Shown here in pieces: positions 47,129 to 55,653 of a stretch of 64,000 nt of DNA. The notes beneath the pieces were generated by a model, which saw nothing but the letters and a program-made list of their open reading frames with translations, ran no database searches and was not told the origin of the DNA. Origin of the DNA: Aliiroseovarius zhejiangensis. GTDB lineage: Bacteria > Pseudomonadota > Alphaproteobacteria > Rhodobacterales > Rhodobacteraceae. The stretch lies in the NCBI RefSeq assembly GCF_014656375.1, contig NZ_BNCH01000004.1:62001-126000 (forward strand), in the 5' to 3' direction. Both the position numbers and the translations under genes were made by a program. Numbering within the stretch: position 1 is the stretch's first letter; each line of letters starts with the position of its first letter.

Positions 47129-47240
47129 TGGGCCTCTCCTTCATGTGTGGATCGCGTCAAGGTTGGTCATGGCAGCGCATCAGCGTGTGGGTGCTCACGT
47201 GATCATAGCATAGGCAGGATTTCACCAATAATGAGCAAAT

Positions 47241-47266
47241 TGCACAATATCTATAAATTGTATTGT
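47241..47266. promoter_or_regulatory. AT-rich palindrome, candidate Lrp/AsnC operator
   Basis: ACAAT (47244-47248) and ATTGT (47257-47261) flank a TATCTATA core in a strikingly AT-rich stretch of a GC-rich chromosome, midway between rocF and the regulator gene. Related half sites (AATAATGAGCAAATT, ATTGTCAT) surround it. The form suits an Lrp/AsnC dimer site. Confidence 0.45.
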
Positions 47267-47296
47267 CATTTTGATATGGTTGCTTATCACTACCTT

Positions 47297-47722
47297 ATGC
47301 ATATCTTTGATGACCTCGACCGCAACCTGATCGCCATTCTGCGCGAGGACGGACGCGCCCCGATCTCGAAACTCGCAGAAATTCTTGGTGTCTCACGCGC
47401 CACGGTGCAGGCGCGGCTCGATCGGTTGTTGGACACCGGTGCGGTGTTGGGCTTCACCATCCGCGCGCGGCAGGATCACGGGCCGGATGGCGTTCACGCC
47501 ATCATGATGATCGAGGTCTCCGGCAAATCCGCCACGGCAGTTATTAAGCGCCTGCGCGGCCTGCCGGAACTGCGCAGCCTGCATTCCACTAACGGAAAAT
47601 GGGATCTGGTGGCGCAACTGACGGCCGACAACCTGACCCATTTCGACCGCATCCTGCACGATGTGCGGATGGTCGAAGGCATCACCAACAGCGAAACGAG
47701 TATCTTGCTGAGCACCGTCTGA
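47297..47722 (+). CDS. Lrp/AsnC family transcriptional regulator
   Basis: The 141-residue product (ATG 47297, MHIFDDLDRNLIAILREDGR) has the N-terminal winged helix with APISKLAEILGVSRATVQAR as recognition region. A C-terminal RAM effector domain covers ~65-141 (HAIMMIEVSGKSATAVI, LHSTNGKWDLVAQL). The frame is open upstream to 47114, but upstream codons cover the AT-rich operator region. Divergence from arginase/OCD suggests local control of arginine catabolism, as for the PutR/BkdR-type regulators, with arginine or ornithine as plausible effector. Confidence 0.9.
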   Translation: MHIFDDLDRNLIAILREDGRAPISKLAEILGVSRATVQARLDRLLDTGAVLGFTIRARQDHGPDGVHAIMMIEVSGKSATAVIKRLRGLPELRSLHSTNGKWDLVAQLTADNLTHFDRILHDVRMVEGITNSETSILLSTV

Positions 47723-47783
47723 CCCCTTGACGTAAACCAGCGTCAACATCATATGCTCTCCATTGAATATAATGGAGCACCCC

Positions 47784-48224
47784 ATGTCCTCTTCCGCCAA
47801 AATGACCTGCCTTGATTGTGGCAGCGTAAATCGTGTCCCGACCGACAAGCTGACCGCTGGCCCCAAATGCGGCACCTGTGGGGCGAAACTGTCCGATGGC
47901 AAGGTGCGCGAGTTGGATCCGGCCACTCTGTCGAAAGCCGCACGAAACGACGACACGCCGCTTCTGGTGGATTTCTGGGCGCCCTGGTGTGGCCCCTGCC
48001 GCATGATGGCCCCGGCCTTTGCGCAAGCCGCGCAGAGCATGGCGCCGGACGTGCGGTTCGCCAAGATCAACACGCAGGATCATCCAAGCGTTTCGGTAAA
48101 GAACAACATACGCGGCATTCCGGCCCTGATCCTGTATCAGAACGGCAAGGAAATCGCGCGTCATGCCGGGGCGATCCCCGCCAACGCGATCGAGGCTTTC
48201 GCGCGCACGCATATCAAAACGTAA
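47784..48224 (+). CDS. trxC: Thioredoxin 2-type protein with N-terminal zinc finger
   Basis: The 146-residue cytosolic disulfide reductase has a two-CxxC zinc site (MTCLDCGSVNRVP, KCGTCGAKL) followed by a thioredoxin fold with the FWAPWCGPCRMMAP active site and IRGIPALILYQNG cis-Pro loop. The ATG at 47784 is chosen for its GGAG site six bases upstream; an ATG at 47772 is also in frame. TrxC proteins are often oxidative-stress induced. It precedes the di-haem oxidoreductase cluster but a 91 bp gap with its own likely promoter separates them. Confidence 0.93.
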   Translation: MSSSAKMTCLDCGSVNRVPTDKLTAGPKCGTCGAKLSDGKVRELDPATLSKAARNDDTPLLVDFWAPWCGPCRMMAPAFAQAAQSMAPDVRFAKINTQDHPSVSVKNNIRGIPALILYQNGKEIARHAGAIPANAIEAFARTHIKT

Positions 48225-48238
48225 TCCGCCGATATTTC

Positions 48239-48255
48239 CTGACTATTTTTGTCGG
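48239..48255 (+). promoter_or_regulatory. Imperfect palindrome upstream of the di-haem/imelysin cluster
   Basis: CTGAC (48239-48243), TATTTTT, GTCGG (48251-48255): five-base arms with one mismatch around an AT core, 61 bp before the first gene. Its form recalls the operators predicted for iron regulators in Rhodobacterales, from memory; imelysin loci are commonly iron-regulated. Not verified. Confidence 0.3.
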
Positions 48256-48315
48256 AACCACTTTACGATACCTTGATCCGGCATTAGAACGGGGCGCAAT
48301 TCCAAGGAGCTTGCG

Positions 48316-49806
48316 ATGCGCGCGCCGGCAATTCTGGCCTTCATTCTGTTCGGCTGCCACATGGCACAGGCCAAGGACGCCCCGCCATGGGGCGAGCCGC
48401 ACCTGTCACCCGCCCCGCGCACCCAGGCAGAACAAGACCGCATTCGTTCCACGCTGGGGGCCAATCCGCGCGCCCTTTCGGCCTATGAGGCACGCCCAGC
48501 CGGCGCCGCCACCTCGATGTCCCCATCTGCACGGGTGCCATTCTCTGATCCTGCGATCGGGCTGACGGCAGATCAGAAGCTGGAGTTCAGGCTGGGTGAG
48601 GCGCTGTTTGAGAAACTTTGGGTGCAAGGCCCAGCCTCGACCATCTCGTCCGACGGACTTGGCCCGCTTTACAATGCCCGCGCCTGTTCGGCTTGCCACC
48701 TGAACAACGGGCGGGGCTATCCCCCGGCACATCCCGACGACGCCACCCCCGGTCTGGTTCTGCGCCTGTCGCAGATCGGAGCAGACGGCAGGACGCACCC
48801 CGACCCCCAATATGGCTTTCAGATACAGGATCATGCGACCTCCGGGCAGACCGCCGAAGGGTCGCTTTCCGTCACCTACGCCCCGCAGGTGAAACGCTTT
48901 GCGGATGGGACAAAGATCGAACTGCGCGTCCCGACATACTCTGTTGCCAACCCGTCTTCCGGCCCCATTGATGATAGCACCCTGACCTCGCCCCGCGTCG
49001 CCCCGCCGATGATCGGGCTTGGGTTGCTTGAAGCCATCCCCGAAGCAGACATTCTAAAGAATGCAGACCCCGATGACGCTGACAATGACGGCATCTCGGG
49101 TCGCCCCAACCGTGCCTGGTCGCGCGAGTTCGATCAGTGGATGCTGGGCCGGTTCGGCCACAAGGCGGGCAACCCCACCGTTCGTCAACAAACAGCCGAG
49201 GCGGCGCATGGCGACATCGGCCTGTCCAGCACCCTGTTCCCGGCCCAGTATGGCGATTGCACCCCGAAACAGGCAGACTGCCGGGCCGCGCGCAATGGCA
49301 ACTCTGCCCAGCAAGACAATCAGGAGCTTGGCGACACGGCGCTGGACCTGATGGCCTTTTACGCCGCGAACCTTGCGGTGCCTGTGCGCATATTGGCACG
49401 GGCGCCACAGGTGCTGCGCGGCAAATCGCTGTTTCACGATGCTGGTTGCGCCGCCTGCCACACCCCGACCTTCGTCACCCATCGCCTGCCCGATGATCCC
49501 GCCCGTTCGTTCCAACTGATCTGGCCTTACTCCGACCTGCTTTTGCACGATATGGGGGACGGATTGGCAGATCGCCGCCCGGAAGGTCAGGCGTCAGGCC
49601 GGGAATGGCGCACAGCCCCTTTGTGGGGCCTGGGCAGCACGGAACGGGTTGGCGGGCGGAAGGGCTTTCTTCATGATGGACGCGCACGCACGGTGCTGGA
49701 GGCCATCATGTGGCACGGGGGCGAGGCCACCGCCGCCCGTGAAAAGGTGCGCCTGCTGGACGTTGAAGATCGTGCGGCGCTGATTGCATTTCTGGAGTCG
49801 CTATGA
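48316..49806 (+). CDS. Di-haem oxidoreductase (DHOR/DUF1111) family c-type cytochrome
   Basis: The 496-residue product has a short signal (ILAFILFGCHMAQA). It carries two haem c attachment motifs, ACSACH (~119) and GCAACH (~378), the latter in the C-terminal cytochrome domain after LRGKSLFHDAG. The central DADNDGISGRPNRAW block is typical of DHOR proteins, which are distantly related to MauG/di-haem peroxidases; the catalytic reaction is not established. It overlaps the imelysin gene by 4 bp (ATGA). Together with the next two genes it makes a periplasmic iron-associated cluster seen in many proteobacteria. Confidence 0.88.
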   Translation: MRAPAILAFILFGCHMAQAKDAPPWGEPHLSPAPRTQAEQDRIRSTLGANPRALSAYEARPAGAATSMSPSARVPFSDPAIGLTADQKLEFRLGEALFEKLWVQGPASTISSDGLGPLYNARACSACHLNNGRGYPPAHPDDATPGLVLRLSQIGADGRTHPDPQYGFQIQDHATSGQTAEGSLSVTYAPQVKRFADGTKIELRVPTYSVANPSSGPIDDSTLTSPRVAPPMIGLGLLEAIPEADILKNADPDDADNDGISGRPNRAWSREFDQWMLGRFGHKAGNPTVRQQTAEAAHGDIGLSSTLFPAQYGDCTPKQADCRAARNGNSAQQDNQELGDTALDLMAFYAANLAVPVRILARAPQVLRGKSLFHDAGCAACHTPTFVTHRLPDDPARSFQLIWPYSDLLLHDMGDGLADRRPEGQASGREWRTAPLWGLGSTERVGGRKGFLHDGRARTVLEAIMWHGGEATAAREKVRLLDVEDRAALIAFLESL

Positions 49807-50843
49807 GAACCCTTGCCACCCTCATCTCCGCCTGCCTGCTGCCCGGGATGCTCTGGGCGGCCGATCCGCAAACCGCCACCAATCCCGCCGTCAATCATGT
49901 CGCACTGACCGATCAGGTGCTTGTGGTTCTGGATGATCAGTTTGCCGCCTTTCGTGATGACACCGCCCGCTTGTCCCAAGTCGCGCAGGCGTTCTGCGAC
50001 GGCACCGCCAACCGGCAACAGATGACGCAGGCGCTTGCCGCAGCATGGACTGCCTGGGCGCCGCTGGATGCCTATCAGTTCGGCCCGATCGAAACGCAGG
50101 CCGCCGCGCTGACGGTCAATTTCTTTCCCGACAAGAAGAACTTTGTCGGACGCGCCGTTGCCGAATTGTTGAAGCGACCAGCACAGGAACAGGCGGATCC
50201 GGAAACGGTTGCGGCAGCCAGTGCCGGCGCACAGGGGTTGCCGGCGCTGGAGCGTTTGGTGTTTGACGATGTTCAAACCTGCCCGGCGCTGATCGGCGTG
50301 TCGGGCAACCTGGCCCGGATCGGCGCGGCCCTTCATGACGGATGGTTCGCCCCCGAAGGGTGGGCCGATCTGGTTCGGGATGCTGGGGCTGACAACCCGG
50401 TCTATCTGTCCCATCAGGAGTTCACGCGCCAGATCTTCACGGCGCTGGATTTCTCGATCCTGCGCCTGCGCGAACACCGGATCGGACGCGCCCTTGGCAC
50501 ATACGAGCGCAGCTTCCCCACACGGGCCGAAGCATGGCGGGCGGGCTTCACCAACGACATCATGATTGCCCAGCTTGACGGCTTGATCGCGATGGTTGAC
50601 GACGGTTTTTCCGATGCGGTGCCCGACGCGACACGGGCCGAGATCGTGCAGATCGCACGGGATGTTCAGGCGCGTATCCACGCCATCGGCGCGCCGCTGT
50701 CCGAGGCGCTGGATGATCCGCAAACGCGCATCCGGGTCGAGGCTTTGCAACCCATGCTGGACCATCTGAAATCCCGCCTTGATCAGCAGATCGGTGAAAG
50801 CCTTGGCGTCGATGCCGGGTTCAGCGCCGGGGACGGAGATTGA
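49803..50843 (+). CDS. Imelysin family periplasmic protein (IrpA-like)
   Basis: The 346-residue product has a signal peptide (LATLISACLLPGMLWAAD) and a helical imelysin fold. The imelysin GxHxxE motif is present only in the altered form GLPALERLVF, with Pro at the His position, as in several IrpA-like members. The family takes part in iron uptake or sensing and is often iron-repressed. It overlaps the DHOR gene and is 4 bp from the DUF1513 gene. In many genomes a second imelysin gene precedes DHOR; that copy is absent here. Confidence 0.88.
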   Translation: MRTLATLISACLLPGMLWAADPQTATNPAVNHVALTDQVLVVLDDQFAAFRDDTARLSQVAQAFCDGTANRQQMTQALAAAWTAWAPLDAYQFGPIETQAAALTVNFFPDKKNFVGRAVAELLKRPAQEQADPETVAAASAGAQGLPALERLVFDDVQTCPALIGVSGNLARIGAALHDGWFAPEGWADLVRDAGADNPVYLSHQEFTRQIFTALDFSILRLREHRIGRALGTYERSFPTRAEAWRAGFTNDIMIAQLDGLIAMVDDGFSDAVPDATRAEIVQIARDVQARIHAIGAPLSEALDDPQTRIRVEALQPMLDHLKSRLDQQIGESLGVDAGFSAGDGD

Positions 50844-50847
50844 CGGG

Positions 50848-51921
50848 ATGAAGCGACGCCATTTCCTTGCAGGGGCGTCGGCCAGCCTTGGGCTGAGCGG
50901 ATGGGCGACAGGGTCCTGGGCTGCCGCCGGGGCGCCTGATTTCATCACGGCTGGAAACCGGGCTGACAAAACCTCGTGGTTGGTGGGGCTGACACGCGCC
51001 GGCGATGTGGTGTTCCAGATCGCCCTTCCCAGCCGGGGTCACGCAGCAGCCATTCATCCGGAAATGGCGCAGGCGGTCGCTTTTGCGCGCCGCCCGGGTC
51101 GTTTTGCCGTGGTCATTGACTGCACCGATGGCCGCGAACTTGCGCGTTTGACGACACCCGCCGGACGGCACTTCTATGGCCATGGCGCTTTTTCGGCCGA
51201 TGGCAAGCACCTGCTCACGACCGAGAATGATTATGACACCCCCGCTGGGGTGCTGGGCATCTGGGACGCATCCGACGGCTTTCGTCGGGTGGGCGAGGTG
51301 TCGTCAGGAGGGATTGGCCCGCATGACATCCTGCGCCTGCCGAATGGGGGATTCGTCGTTGCCAATGGCGGCATCCAGACTCATCCGGACATGGAGCGCG
51401 CCAAGCTGAACCTGCCGACCATGCGCACCAATCTGACCTATCTGAATGTCGAAGGCGCGATTGTGGATCAAGTTGAACTGACCGGCGCGATGCATCAGAA
51501 CTCGATCCGCCATATCGCGCTGGACGGCATCGGCGCGGTGGCGGCGGCGCTGCAATGGCAGGGGGCACCTGCGAAAGAGGTGCCGTTGGTTCTGCGCCAC
51601 CGCCGAGGTGACGACCCGACCTTCCTGCCGCACCCCGATCAGTCACGTCTGAAAACCTATGCCGGGTCCGTCGCCGTTTGTCCGCAGACCGGAGACATCG
51701 CCGTTACCGGTCCGAAGGGCAGCACCGTGATCTATTTCGACGCAACGGGCCAGCCACGCGGGTCCACCCAACATGACACTGCCTCAGGCGTTGCGCCCGC
51801 GCCGCAAGGCGGTTTGATGATCACCCGGGACGGCGGTTTGATCCATCGCGCCAGCGGGGTCGAGACTCTGATCCCCGTCGAAGGGGGTTGGGCGTGGGAC
51901 AATCACCTGATCGCCCGTTAA
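50848..51921 (+). CDS. DUF1513 periplasmic beta-propeller-like protein
   Basis: The ATG at 50848 starts MKRRHFLAGASASLGLSGWA, a Tat-type signal ending near GSWAAAG. The remaining ~330 residues show repeated WD/propeller-like blades, with the DUF1513 hallmarks GHGAFSADGKHLLTTENDYD, GIGPHDILRLPNGGFVVANG and HQNSIRHIALD. DUF1513 proteins nearly always accompany imelysin and DHOR genes; their role is unknown. The 357-residue length is usual. Its stop overlaps the convergent GFA gene by 4 bp. Confidence 0.88.
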   Translation: MKRRHFLAGASASLGLSGWATGSWAAAGAPDFITAGNRADKTSWLVGLTRAGDVVFQIALPSRGHAAAIHPEMAQAVAFARRPGRFAVVIDCTDGRELARLTTPAGRHFYGHGAFSADGKHLLTTENDYDTPAGVLGIWDASDGFRRVGEVSSGGIGPHDILRLPNGGFVVANGGIQTHPDMERAKLNLPTMRTNLTYLNVEGAIVDQVELTGAMHQNSIRHIALDGIGAVAAALQWQGAPAKEVPLVLRHRRGDDPTFLPHPDQSRLKTYAGSVAVCPQTGDIAVTGPKGSTVIYFDATGQPRGSTQHDTASGVAPAPQGGLMITRDGGLIHRASGVETLIPVEGGWAWDNHLIAR

Positions 51922-52283
51922 TCCAGATAGGTCCAGCTGTCAGCGCCATCGAAATGCCGAACGGGAATCGTATTCAGGTCGGACGGCGAAAGCATGCGCA
52001 AATTCAATGCCATCCGCTGTTGATCCGCGTCCTTCCCTGACACCCAGTGGGTGATGCATCCACAGGTCCTGCAGGCGCAAAACTCTATCGTGCGATCGCC
52101 CCAGCTGTAACGCGTCACTTGGTCCGAACCAGTCAAAATCGCGCCTTCGACGGGTGGGCAATGGGTCCATAACGTGGCGTATCTTCTACAAATCGAACAA
52201 TTGCACGAAACCACGTGTTCCGGGCGGGCGACTTCGAATGTCACGGCACCACAATGGCAGGAACCTTTGAGCTTCTCTGTCAT
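51918..52283 (-). CDS. GFA family zinc protein
   Basis: The 121-residue protein has the glutathione-dependent formaldehyde-activating (GFA) fold with its zinc cysteines in GSCHCGAVTFE, SCNCSICRRYATLW and ACRTCGCITHW. The family founder was proposed to form S-hydroxymethylglutathione, but most members have no shown activity, so the name indicates fold only. The N-terminal Met start at 52283 has an AGGAGGA site. Convergent with DUF1513. Confidence 0.9.
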   Translation of the reverse strand: MTEKLKGSCHCGAVTFEVARPEHVVSCNCSICRRYATLWTHCPPVEGAILTGSDQVTRYSWGDRTIEFCACRTCGCITHWVSGKDADQQRMALNLRMLSPSDLNTIPVRHFDGADSWTYLD

Positions 52284-52312
52284 GACGTATCCTCCTGATC
52301 AAAACTGACACA

Positions 52313-52347
52313 AAGAAAAAGGCCCCGCAATCGCAGGGCCTTTTCTT
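52313..52347 (-). terminator. Intrinsic (bidirectional) terminator after the FAD/GcvT gene
   Basis: GGCCC/GGGCC stem with inner GC/GC, bounded by AAGAAAAA and TTTTCTT, so a T-tract follows the hairpin on either strand. It lies 15-49 bp downstream of the minus-strand FAD/GcvT gene and insulates the GFA gene. Confidence 0.9.
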
Positions 52348-52361
52348 GGGTCGTGGTGCGC

Positions 52362-54866
52362 TCACCCATCCTTGCGGATCGTCTCGTTCTTTGGATCATA
52401 GGGGCTGTCGACCGTGATCTCGGCATCCCAGAGCCTGTCAAACATCTTGACCTTCAGCTTGGTGCCCGGCACCGCCAGGTCAGGGCGCACATAGCCCATG
52501 CCAATGGATTTGCCGAACGCGACCGAATAGCCGCCCGAGGTCAGGCGACCCACCTTGGTATCCCCGTCATACAGCGCCTCGCGGCCCCACGGGTCGGCGT
52601 CGTCCGGCCCGTCGATCAGAAGCGTGACGCATTTCGACCGGATACCGGTTTCCAACATTGCCTCTTTGCCGTGGAAGTCCTTTTCAAGGTCGATGAAGCG
52701 CGGCAGGTCGGCCTCTTGCGGGGTGGCATCGCGGCCAAGTTCCGTGCCGAAGGCGCGATAGGATTTTTCCTGCCTAAGCCAGTTTTGCGCCCGCGCGCCC
52801 ACCAGTTTCATGCCGTGCTTTTCGCCCGCCAGCATCAACAGATCCCACAGGTAGTTCTGCATCTCGATCGGGTGATGAAGCTCCCACCCCAATTCACCTG
52901 TATAGGCCACGCGGATCGCGTTCACCGGGCACATGCCCAGCTCGATCTGGCGCGCAGACAGCCACGGGAACCGTTTGTTCGACAGCGCGGTGGCGGGATC
53001 GGCATCCTTGATCACCTCGTTCAACACATCGCGCGACTTGGGACCGGCGATGGCGAACACGCCCCATTGGGTGGTGACGTCCTGAATTTCGATGTATCCG
53101 AATTCCTCCATCATATCCTCGGCGGCCTTGCGCAGGAAATCGGCGTCATATTCCGTCCAGGCACCCGCCGACACGAGGTAATATTCGTGCTCTTTCATCC
53201 GCACGATGGTGTATTCGGTGCGCGTGGTGCCCGCATCCGTCAGCGCATAGGTCAGGTTGATGCGACCAACCTTTGGCAGCTTGTTGCAGGTGAACCAGTC
53301 CAGAAACGCAGTCGCGCCCGGCCCTTTGATCACGTGTTTGGTGAAGGCGGTGGCGTCGATCAGGCCGACCCCTTCGCGGATCGCCTTTGCTTCGTCCACC
53401 GCGTATTGCCACCAGCCGCCCCGGCGGAAGCTGCGGGCGTCGTGGTCGAAGCTCTCGGGCGCATCCAGCGGGCCATAGTAGTTCGGGCGTTCCCACCCGT
53501 TCACCCAGCCGAACTGCGCGCCTTTTTCCTTCTGCCGGTCATAGGCGGGCGAGGTGCGCAGGGGCCGACAGGCCGGGCGCTCTTCGTCGGGGTGGTGCAG
53601 GATATAGACATGCTCATAGCATTCTTCGTTCTTGCGCGCGGCAAACTCGGTCGTCATCCAGCTTTGCGAATAACGTTTCGGGTCCAGCGACGCCATGTCG
53701 ATCTCGGCCTCGCCATCGACCATCATCTGGGCAAGGTAGTAGCCGGTGCCGCCTGCCGCCGTGATGCCGAAACTGAACCCTTCCGCCAGCCACATGTTGC
53801 GCAGGCCGGGGGCCGGGCCGACCAGCGGGTTGCCATCGGGCGTGTAGCAGATCGGGCCGTTGAAATCGTCCTTCAGGCCGCTGTCGGCGCAGGACGGCAC
53901 GCGTTCCGCCATCGCCATGTATTGATCCGCGATCCGGTCCAGATCAAGCGGGAACAGGTCCGCGCGGAAACTGTCTGGCACACCGTATTCAAACCGTGCC
54001 GGTGCGCCGTGTTCATAAATGCCAAGGATCCAGCCGCCACGTTCTTCGCGGGCATAGGATTCATTGTCGGCGTCGCGCACAACCGGGTGCTCCGGGTTGC
54101 CGGCTGCGCGCCATTTGACCAGCTCGGGGTCCTGATCCATTACGATAAACGTGTGCTCGACCGGGATGGCGGGCATCTTGATGCCCAGCATCCTGGCGGT
54201 GCGCTGTGCGTGGTTGCCCGATGCGGTCACGACATGTTCGGCGGTGATCACCACCTGTTCGTCCGACGCCACAAGGTTGCCGCCCTTTTCCACCATCTTG
54301 GTGCAGGTCACGTCCCAATGGGTGCCGTTCCAGTGAAACGCGTCCGCCTGCATCTTGCGCACGATCTCGACCCCACGTTGGCGCGCGCCCTTGGCCATCG
54401 CCTGCGTAACGTCGGCCGGGTTAATATATCCGTCGGTATTGTGATACAGCGCGCCCTTCAGGTCCGAGGTTTCGATCAGCGGCCAGCGGGCCTTGATCTC
54501 GTCCGGGGTCAGCCATTCATAGGGTATGCCCACCGTTTCGGCGGTCGAGGCATAGAGCATGAACTCGTCCATACGCTCCTGCGTCTGCGCCATGCGCAGG
54601 TTGCCCACCACGGCGAAACCGGCGTTCAGACCGGTTTCTTCCTCCAGAGTCTTGTAGAACTTGACGGAATAATCGTGGATATGGGTCGTCGCGTAGGACA
54701 TGTTGAACAGGGGCAGAAGCCCCGCCGCATGCCAGGTCGAGCCCGACGTCAGCTCGTCGCGTTCCAGCAACATCACATCGTCCCAACCCGCCTTGGCAAG
54801 GTGATAGGCGATCGAGGTGCCAACAGCACCACCGCCGACGACAAGGGCTTTGACTTGGGTTTTCAT
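52362..54866 (-). CDS. FAD-dependent oxidoreductase/GcvT fusion, dimethylglycine/sarcosine dehydrogenase-like
   Basis: The ATG at 54866 (MKTQVKALVVGGGAVGTSIA) gives 834 residues. Residues ~1-370 are a DAO-type FAD domain with the dinucleotide motif VVGGGAVGTSIAYHL and the GSTWHAAGLLP block, where the His is the covalent FAD site in dimethylglycine dehydrogenases. An FAO_M bridge follows, then a GcvT-like folate domain (~430-720) and GCV_T_C (~730-834; IGMGYVRPDLAVPGTKLKV). It demethylates a methylated amine and passes C1 to tetrahydrofolate. Roseobacters carry several paralogues with different substrates; which applies is not readable. A terminator lies downstream. Confidence 0.88.
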   Translation of the reverse strand: MKTQVKALVVGGGAVGTSIAYHLAKAGWDDVMLLERDELTSGSTWHAAGLLPLFNMSYATTHIHDYSVKFYKTLEEETGLNAGFAVVGNLRMAQTQERMDEFMLYASTAETVGIPYEWLTPDEIKARWPLIETSDLKGALYHNTDGYINPADVTQAMAKGARQRGVEIVRKMQADAFHWNGTHWDVTCTKMVEKGGNLVASDEQVVITAEHVVTASGNHAQRTARMLGIKMPAIPVEHTFIVMDQDPELVKWRAAGNPEHPVVRDADNESYAREERGGWILGIYEHGAPARFEYGVPDSFRADLFPLDLDRIADQYMAMAERVPSCADSGLKDDFNGPICYTPDGNPLVGPAPGLRNMWLAEGFSFGITAAGGTGYYLAQMMVDGEAEIDMASLDPKRYSQSWMTTEFAARKNEECYEHVYILHHPDEERPACRPLRTSPAYDRQKEKGAQFGWVNGWERPNYYGPLDAPESFDHDARSFRRGGWWQYAVDEAKAIREGVGLIDATAFTKHVIKGPGATAFLDWFTCNKLPKVGRINLTYALTDAGTTRTEYTIVRMKEHEYYLVSAGAWTEYDADFLRKAAEDMMEEFGYIEIQDVTTQWGVFAIAGPKSRDVLNEVIKDADPATALSNKRFPWLSARQIELGMCPVNAIRVAYTGELGWELHHPIEMQNYLWDLLMLAGEKHGMKLVGARAQNWLRQEKSYRAFGTELGRDATPQEADLPRFIDLEKDFHGKEAMLETGIRSKCVTLLIDGPDDADPWGREALYDGDTKVGRLTSGGYSVAFGKSIGMGYVRPDLAVPGTKLKVKMFDRLWDAEITVDSPYDPKNETIRKDG

Positions 54867-54975
54867 GGGGCGACTCCCTTCGGGCATATGCGTTGCATCA
54901 TACATGGCGCACGGTCAGCAAACGTGCCAAGCCAGCCCGACCTTTGCCTGCGGAAAAACGACATCGGGGCCGTAT

Positions 54976-55638
54976 TCAGCGCCCCAGCGCCTCGCCCAGC
55001 CGGGTAACGGGCAATACGGGGCCGATCAGCGCCGCCAGTTCGGCGCGGCGCGGGTTGGTCGGGTCGAACAGCGTCATGCACATGTAATCCTCGACCATCG
55101 CGGCCTGTGCTTCGAACCCATAGGACAGATAGGCGCCAGTCTCGCGCCCCGGCCAGTAATAGGGATCCCCCTTGCGCAGGCTTTCTGCGCCTGACCGGCC
55201 CGGCGTGTATCCGGTGCGATCACGGTTCTGCCACTGCCAGACATGCACCAGCTCGTGCATCATCAGAAGAGCGTGCGGCATGGGCAGGCTGTTGGGCCAG
55301 CCTTCGAACATATCGTCGCGATACAGGTCGCGTTTCAGAAAGACCTGATTCCATAGAACCAGCCCTGCCGGGAACTCGATCCTGCGCACAGGCTGGGGCA
55401 CGCGGTCGCAGATGCCCTTGGGCAGCTTGCGCGCGTCCTGTCTGGGGGCGTCGGCTGGTATCGGATCAGGTTTCGGCAATGGCAACACGCCAATCCCGGC
55501 CCGCACCCGCACCTTGTCGGTGTCCAGACTGTCGCCGAACACCAGTTGCGACATCTCGACCTCGGTGTCCGACAAGGGACGCGCGCAGGCGGTCAGCGCC
55601 ACCAACAGCCCCACCCCCAGGATCAGACGTGCGATCAT
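54976..55638 (-). CDS. Lipoprotein with HExxH metallopeptidase-like motif
   Basis: The 220-residue product starts with a lipobox signal (LGVGLLVALTACARP; predicted lipidated Cys 18). The interior carries ALLMMHELVHVWQWQNRDRT, an HExxH motif in a helical context of the kind seen in small zincin domains, and LVLWNQVFLKRDLYRDDMFE ahead of it. It is likely tethered to a membrane facing the periplasm. No precise family is recognised and activity is untested. The following gene upstream on the strand ends 15 bp away, so it may be co-transcribed with the hydroxyacid dehydrogenase. Confidence 0.75.
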   Translation of the reverse strand: MIARLILGVGLLVALTACARPLSDTEVEMSQLVFGDSLDTDKVRVRAGIGVLPLPKPDPIPADAPRQDARKLPKGICDRVPQPVRRIEFPAGLVLWNQVFLKRDLYRDDMFEGWPNSLPMPHALLMMHELVHVWQWQNRDRTGYTPGRSGAESLRKGDPYYWPGRETGAYLSYGFEAQAAMVEDYMCMTLFDPTNPRRAELAALIGPVLPVTRLGEALGR

Positions 55639-55653
55639 GTTATACCCGTGAAC

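Noticed and set aside
52353-55007. An uninterrupted 884-codon frame on the plus strand opposite the FAD/GcvT gene
   Set aside because: It mirrors a GC-rich gene whose codon bias keeps the antisense frame open; the translation is Arg/His-rich with no family resemblance, and the minus-strand protein is unmistakable.
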